From assembly GCA_964020085.1 (NCBI GenBank), contig OZ026603.1, forward strand, positions 6,808,046 to 6,872,045: 64,000 nucleotides of DNA, read 5' to 3'. Made by a program: the position numbers and the translations under genes. Positions 58,257 through 64,000 of this stretch are shown in pieces. The notes beneath the pieces are model-generated. The model saw only the letters and a program-made list of their open reading frames with translations, searched no databases and had not been told where the DNA came from. Source of the DNA: Micromussa lordhowensis (lineage: Eukaryota > Cnidaria > Anthozoa > Scleractinia > Lobophylliidae). Each line of letters opens with the position of its first letter. Position 1 is the first letter of the stretch.

Positions 58257-60950
58257 TGCTAGGTTGGCACTTCAAGAAAATCGTAGTTAGAACATGATGG
58301 CATTGGCGCCAGGGTGTTTTTTCTGGCCTTCTTTTTGCAGTAGTTTCCCCTGGTCCCAACTTTGCAGAATTTCAGAAAACGCGCGCTGGGGGTCCCCTTG
58401 GCAAATTTGACATAGCTCGGTTTCACGGGCACTTTAAGAGGCGCGGTTTGCAGCAAAATGTTGTGCTAGGTTGGCACTTCAAGGAAATCCTAGTTAAAAC
58501 ATGATGGCATTGGCATCAGGGTGTTTTTTCTGGCCTTCTTTTTCCAGTAGTTTCCCCTGGTCCCAACTTTGCAGAATTTCAGAAAACGCGCGCTGGGGGA
58601 CCCCTTGGCAAATTTGACATAGCTCGGTTTCACGGGCAGTTTAAGAGGCGCGGTTTGCAGCAAAATGTTGTGCTAGGTTGGCACTTCAAGGAAATCCTAG
58701 TTAAAACATGATGGCATTGGCGTCAGGATTTTTTTTCTGGCCTTCTTTTTGTAGTAGTTTCCCCTGGTCCCAACTTTGCAGAATTTCAGAAAACGCGCGC
58801 TGGGGGTCCCCTTGGCAAATTTGACATAGCTCGGCTTCACGGGCACTTTAAGAAGCGCGGTTTCCAGCAAAATGTTCTGCTAGGTTGGCACTTAAAGGAA
58901 ATTTTAGTTAGAACATGATGGCATTGGCGCCAGGGTGTTTTTTCTGGGCTTCTTTTTGCAGTAGTTTCCCCTGGTCCCAACTTTGCAGAATTTCAGAAAA
59001 CGCGCGCTGGGGGTCCCCTTGGCAAATTTGACATAGCTCGGCTTCACGGGCACTTTAAGAGGCGCGGTTTGCAGCAAAATGTTCTGCTAGGTTGGCACTT
59101 CAAGGAAATTTTAGTTAGAACATGATGGCATTGGCGCCAGGGTGTTTTTTCTGGCCTTCTTTTTGCAGTAGTTTCCCCTGGTCCCAACTTTGCAGAATTT
59201 CAGAAAACGCGCGCTGGGGGTCCCCTTGGCAAATTTGACATAGCTCGGCTTCACGGGCACTTTAAGAGGCGCGGTTTGCAGCAAAATGTTCTGCTAGGTT
59301 GGCACTTTAAGGAAATCCTAGTTAAAACATGATGGCATTGGCGCCAGGGTGTTTTTTTTGGCCTTCTTTTTGCAGTAGTTTCCCCTGGTCCCAACTTTGC
59401 AGAATTTCAGAAAACGCGCGCTGGGGGTCCCCTTGGCAAATTTGACATAGCTCGGCTTCACGGGCACTTTAAGAGGCGCGGTTTCCAGCAAAATGTTCTG
59501 CTAGGTTGGCACTTCAAGGAAATCTTAGTTAGAACATGATGGCATTGGCGCCAGGGTGTTTTTTCTGGCCTTCTTTTTGCAGTAGTTTCCCCTGGTCCCA
59601 ACTTTGCAGAATTTCAGAAAACGCGCGCTGGGGGTCCCCTTGGCAAATTTGACATAGCTCGGCTTCACGGGCACTTTAAGAGGCGCGGTTTGCAGCAAAA
59701 TGTTGTGCTAGGTTGGCACTTTAAGGAAATCGTAGTTAGAACATGATGGCATTGGCGCCAGGGTGTTTTTTTTGGCCTTCTTTTGTCAGGAGTTTCCCCA
59801 CGTCCCAACTTTGCAGAATTTCAGAAAACGCGCGCTGGGGGTCCCCTTGGCAAATTTGACATAGCTCGGCTTCACGGGCACTTTAAGAGGCGCGGTTTGC
59901 AGCAAAATGTTTTGCTAGGTTGGCACTTCAAGGAAATCGTAGTTAAAACATGATGGCATTGGCGCCAGGGTGTTTTTTCTGGCCTTCTTTTTGCAGTAGT
60001 TTCCCCTGGTCCCAACTTTGCAGAATTTCAGAAAACGCGCGCTGGGGGTCCCCTTGGCAAATTTGACATAGCTCGGCTTCACGGGCACTTTAAGAGGCGC
60101 GGTTTGCAGCAAAATGTTCTGCTAGGTTGGCACTTTAAGGAAATCCTAGTTAAAACATGATGGCATTGGCGCCAGGGTGTTTTTTCTGGCCTTCTTTTTG
60201 CAGTAGTTTCCCCTGGTCCCAACTTTGCAGAATTTCAGAAAACGCGCGCTGGGGGTCCCCTTGGCAAATTTGACATAGCTCGGGTTCACGGGCACTTTAA
60301 GAGGCGCGGTTTGCAGCAAAATGTTCTGCTAGGTTGGCACTTTAAGGAAATCTTAGTTAGAACATGATGGCATTGGCGCCAGGGTGTTTTTTCTGGCCTC
60401 CTTTTTGCAGTAGTTTCCCCTGGTCCCAACTTTGCAGAATTTCAGAAAACGCGCGCTGGGGGTCCCCTTGGCAAATTTGACATAGCTCGGCTTCACGGGC
60501 ACTTTAAGAGGCGCGGTTTGCAGCAAAATGTTCTGCTAGGTTGGCACTTCAAGGAAATCCTAGTTAAAACATGATGGCATTTGCGCCATGGTGTTTTTTT
60601 TGGCCTTCTTTTTGCAGTAGTTTCCCCTGCTCCCAACTTTGCAGAATTTCAGAAAACGCGCGCTGGGGGTCCCCTTGGCAAATTTGATATAGCTCGGCTT
60701 CACGGGCACTTTAAGAGGCGCGGTTTGCAGCAAAATGTTCTGCTAGGTTGGCATTTGAAGGAAATCCTAGTTAGAACATGATGGCATTGGCGCCAGGGTG
60801 TTTTTTCTGGCCTTCTTTTTGCAGTAGTTTCCCCTGGTCCCAACTTTGCAGAATTTCAGAAAACGCGCGCTGGGGGTCCCCTTGGCAAATTTGACATAGC
60901 TCGGCTTCACGGGCACTTTAAGAGGCGCGGTTTGCAGCAAAATGTTCTGC
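58257..60950 (+). repeat. Composite block: copy of 52047-53700 joined to copy of 54700-55600
   Basis: The first part matches 52047 onward at a shift of 6210 (30 monomers), through TTGTAGTAG (58749), CTGGGCTTC (58945) and TTTTGTCAGGAGTTTCCCCA (59781). The later part matches 54606-55607 at about 5175. The step of five monomers between the two shifts equals the tandem duplication at 53089-54935, so this copy has only one of those two units. It either predates that duplication or lost one unit by unequal exchange. Confidence 0.7.
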
Positions 60951-63499
60951 TAGGTTAGCATTTTAAGGAAATGCTAGTTAGAACATGATGGCATTGGCGC
61001 CAGGGTGTTTTTTCTGGCCTTCTTTTTGCAGTAGTTTCCCCTGGTCCCAACTTTGCAGAATTTCAGAAAACGCGCGCTGGGGGTCCCCTTGGCAAATTTG
61101 ACATAGCTCGGCTTCACGGGCACTTTAAGAGGCGCGGTTTGCAGCAAAATGTTTTGCTAGGTTGGCACTTCAAGGAAATCTTAGTTAGAACATGATGGCA
61201 TTGGCGCCAGGGTGTTTTTTCTGGCCTTCGTTTTGCAGTAGTTTTCCCTGGTCACAACTTTGCAGAATTTCAGAAAACGCGCGCTGGGGGTCCCCTTGGC
61301 AAATTTGACATAGCTCGGCTTCGCGGGCACTTTAAGAGGCGCGGTTTGCAGCAAAATGTTTTGCTAGGTTGGCACTTTAAGGAAATTCTAGTTAGAACAT
61401 GATGGCATTGGCGCCAGGGTGTTTTTTCTGTCCTTCTTTTTGCAGTAGTTTCCCCTGGTCCCAACTTTGCAGAATTTCAGAAAACGCGCGCTGGGGGTCC
61501 CCTTGGCAAATTTGACATAGCTCGGCTTCACGGGCACTTTAAGAGGCGCGGTTTGCAGCAAAATGTTCTGCTAGGTTGGCACTTGAAGGAAATCTTAGTT
61601 AGAACATGATGGCATTGGCGCCAGGGTTTTTTTCTGGCCTTCTTTTTGCAGTAGTTTCCCCTGGTCCCAACTTTGCAGAATTTCAGAAAACGCGCGCTGG
61701 GGGTCCCCTTGGCAAATTTGACATAGCGCGGCTTCACGGGCACTTTAAGAGGCGCGGTTTGCAGCAAAATGTTTTGCTAGGTTGGCACTTTAAGGAAATT
61801 CCAGTTAGAACATGATGGCATTGGCCCCAGGGTGTTTTTTTTGGCCTTCTTTTTGCAGTAGTTTCCCCTGGTCCCAACTTTGCAGAATTTCAGAAAACGC
61901 GCGCTGGGGGTCCCCTTGGCAAATTTGACATAGCTCGGCTTCACGGGCACTTTAAGAGGCGCGGTTTGCAGCAAAATGTTCTGCTAGGTTGGCACTTTAA
62001 GGAAATTGTAGTTAGAACATGATGGCATTGGCGCCAGGGTGTTTTTTCTGGCCTTCTTTTTGCAGTAGTTTCCCGTGGTCCCAACTTTGCAGAATTTCAG
62101 AAAACGCGCGCTGGGGGTCCCCTTGGCAAATTTTACATAGCTCGGCTTCACGGGCACTTTAAGAGGCGCAGTTTGCAGCAAAATGTTCTGCTAGGTTGGC
62201 ACTTCAAGGAAATCTTAGTTAGAACATGATGGCATTGGCGCCAGGGTGTTTTTTTCTGGCCTTCTTTTTGCAGTAGTTTCCCCTGGTCCCAACTTTGCAG
62301 AATTTCAGAAAACGCGCGCTGGGGGTCCTCTTGGCAAATTTAACATAGCTCGGCTTCACGGGTACTTTAAGAGGCGCGGTTTGCAGCAAAATGTTCTGCT
62401 AGGTTGGCACTTTAAGGAAATTGTAGTTAGAACATGATGGCATTGGCGCCAGGGTTTTTTTCTGGCCTTCTTTTTGCAGTAGTTTTCCCTGGTCACAACT
62501 TTGCAGAATTTCAGAAAACGCGCGCTGGGGGTCCCCTTGGCAAATTTGACATAGCTCGGCTTCACGGGCACTTTAAGAGGCGCGGTTTGCAGCAAAATGT
62601 TCTGCTAGGCTGGCACTTCAAGGAAATCCTAGTGAGAACATGATCGCATTGGCGCCAGGGTGTTTTTTCTGGCCTTCTTTTTGCAGTAGTTTCCCCTGGT
62701 CCCAACTTTGCAGAATTTCAGAAAACGCGCGCTGGGGGTCCCCTTGGCAAATTTGACATAGCTCGGCTTCACGGGCACTTTAAGAGGCGCGGTTTGCAGC
62801 AAAATGTTCTGCTAGGTTGGCACTTCAAGGAAATTCTAGTTGAAACATGATGGCATTGGCGCCAGGGTGTTTTTCTGGCCTTCATTTTGCAGTAGTTTCC
62901 CCTGGTCCCAACTTTGCAGAATTTCAGAAAACGCGCGCTGGGGGTCCCCTTGGCAAATTTGACATAGCTCGGCTTCACGGGCACTTTAAGAGGCGCGGTT
63001 TGCAGCAAAATGTTTTGCTAGGTTGGCACTTTAAGGAAATTTTAGTTAGAACATGATGGCATTGGCTCCAGGGTGTTTTTTCTGGCCTTCTTTTTGCAGT
63101 AGTTTCCCCTGGTCCCAACTTTGCAGAATTTCAGAAAACGCGCGCTAGGGGTCCCCTTGGCAAATTTGACATAGCTCGGCTTCACGGGCACTTTAAGAGG
63201 CGCGGTTTGCAGCAAAATGTTCTGCTAGGTTGGCACTTCAAGGAAATTCTAGCCAGAACATGATGGCATTGGCGGCAGGGTGTTTTTTCTGGCCTTCTTT
63301 TTGCAGTAGTTTCCCCTGGTCCCAACTTTGCAGAATTTCAGAAAACGCGCGCTGGGGGTCCCCTTGGCAAATTTGACATAGCTCGGCTTCACGGGCACTT
63401 TAAGAGGCGCAGTTTGCAGCAAAATATTCTGCTAGGTTGGCACTTTAAGGAAATCCTAGTTAGAACATGATGGCATTGGTGCCAGGGTGTTTTTTCTGG
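60951..63499 (+). repeat. Monomers with short internal echoes
   Basis: About 12 monomers. A shortened T tract (CAGGGTTTTTTTCTGG) recurs at 61622 and 62450, four monomers apart. GTTTTCCCTGGTCACAAC recurs near 61241 and 62482, about six monomers apart. Another variant, GTGTTTTTCTGG, has a single-base loss near 62868. No long block was traced by eye. Confidence 0.65.
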
Positions 63500-64000
63500 C
63501 CTTCTTTTTGCAGTAGTTTCCCGTGGTCCCAACTTTGCAGAATTTCAGAAAACGCGCGCTGGGGGTCCCCTTGGCAAATTTGACATAGCTTTGCTTCACG
63601 GGCACTTTAAGAGGCGCGGTTTGCAGCAAAATGTTTTGCTAGGTTGGCACTTTAGAGAAATCCTAGTTAGAACATGATGGCATTGGCGCCAGGGTGTTTT
63701 TTCTGGCCTTCTTTTTGCAGTAGTTTCCCCTGGTCCCAACTTTGCAGAATTTCAGAAAACGCGCGCTGGGGGTCCCCTTGGCAAATTTGACATAGCTCGG
63801 CTTCACGGGCACTTTAAGAGGCGCGGTTTGAAGCAAAATGTTTTGCTAGGTTGGCACTTTAAGAAAATCCTAGTTAAAACATGATGGCATTGGCGCCAGG
63901 GTGTTTTTTCTGGCCTTCTTTTTGCAGTAGTTTCCCCTGGTCCCAACTTTGCAGAATTTCAGAAAACGCGCGCTGGGGGTCCCCTTGGCAAATTTGACAT
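63500..64000 (+). repeat. Copy of 57706-58206 running off the window
   Basis: This repeats the 57706-58206 marker series at a shift of 5794. The last 40 bases are the first 40 of a monomer, so the array continues beyond the window. Confidence 0.75.

Larger units (their letters stand above)
1..64000 (+). repeat. Satellite DNA array, ~207-bp monomer, 309 complete copies plus a 40-bp partial
   Basis: The sequence repeats every 207 bases from first base to last. The landmark AGAAAACGCGCGCTGGGGGT starts at 1, 208, 2071, 4141 and 63961, and the last spacing equals 309 monomers minus 3 net bases. Every monomer reads in the same direction; no inversion, spacer, mobile element or unique DNA interrupts the array. 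Base composition of the consensus is about 49% GC with eight CpG dinucleotides. Both ends of the window lie inside the array, so its true length is unknown. Satellites of this kind usually occupy centromeric, pericentromeric or subtelomeric heterochromatin; which of these applies cannot be told from the sequence. The family is not one I recognise. The strand given is arbitrary. Confidence 0.99.

Noticed and set aside
1..64000. CRISPR array
   Set aside because: Repeat and spacer are not distinguishable: the whole 207-bp unit is conserved, there are no unique spacers, and no cas genes are present.

Overview
The whole window is one block of satellite DNA. It is a head-to-tail array of a monomer of about 207 bp (about 49% GC). 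If a monomer is taken to begin at base 1 (reads AGAAAACG), the same point recurs at 208, 2071, 4141 and 63961. That gives 309 complete monomers plus a 40-bp partial one, with a net loss of only 3 bases over 64 kb. All monomers face the same way. I see no unique sequence, transposon insertion, rRNA, tRNA, CRISPR array or convincing protein gene. Phase numbers below (1-207) are positions within the monomer counted from AGAAAACG.

Such arrays are typical of centromeric, pericentromeric or subtelomeric heterochromatin of a eukaryote. The monomer length (about one nucleosome plus linker) and a CAAAA motif fit a plant satellite, but I do not recognise the family and cannot name the organism. An uninterrupted array this long probably comes from a long-read assembly.

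The monomers are very similar, and differences are concentrated at a few sites: phase 90 (C/T), 107 (T/C/G), 116-117 (many dinucleotides) and 124 (G/A). These differences reveal a second layer of patchy higher-order repeats with no single unit size. Region by region: 1-2813 holds a 10-monomer repeat. 6090-18241 holds a 9-monomer repeat and a block of about 13.5 monomers, duplicated together. 18700-22431 holds 5-mer and 3-mer duplications. 22331-26790 holds a cassette repeated at 7- and 10-monomer steps. 26791-35630 holds 10-, 6-, 3-, 2- and 19-monomer steps. 41100-45250 holds 3-, 10- and 8-monomer steps. 45249-50824 holds an almost perfect tandem duplication of a 13-monomer unit. 51000-60950 holds 11-, 5-, 25- and 30-monomer relationships. 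63500-64000 repeats 57706-58206 and runs off the right edge. This is the pattern expected from repeated unequal exchange and conversion.

The most interesting signals are: a base (phase 107) at the centre of a CTT-N-AAG palindrome that switches among T, C and G even between otherwise almost identical copies, while the same heptamer 45 bp upstream stays fixed; overlapping dyads at phases 74-94; exchange junctions that can be mapped to within a few bases; and a short internal patch copied from another part of the monomer. Short open frames on both strands exist because 207 is divisible by 3 and each of the two main frames has about one stop per monomer. I do not regard them as genes.
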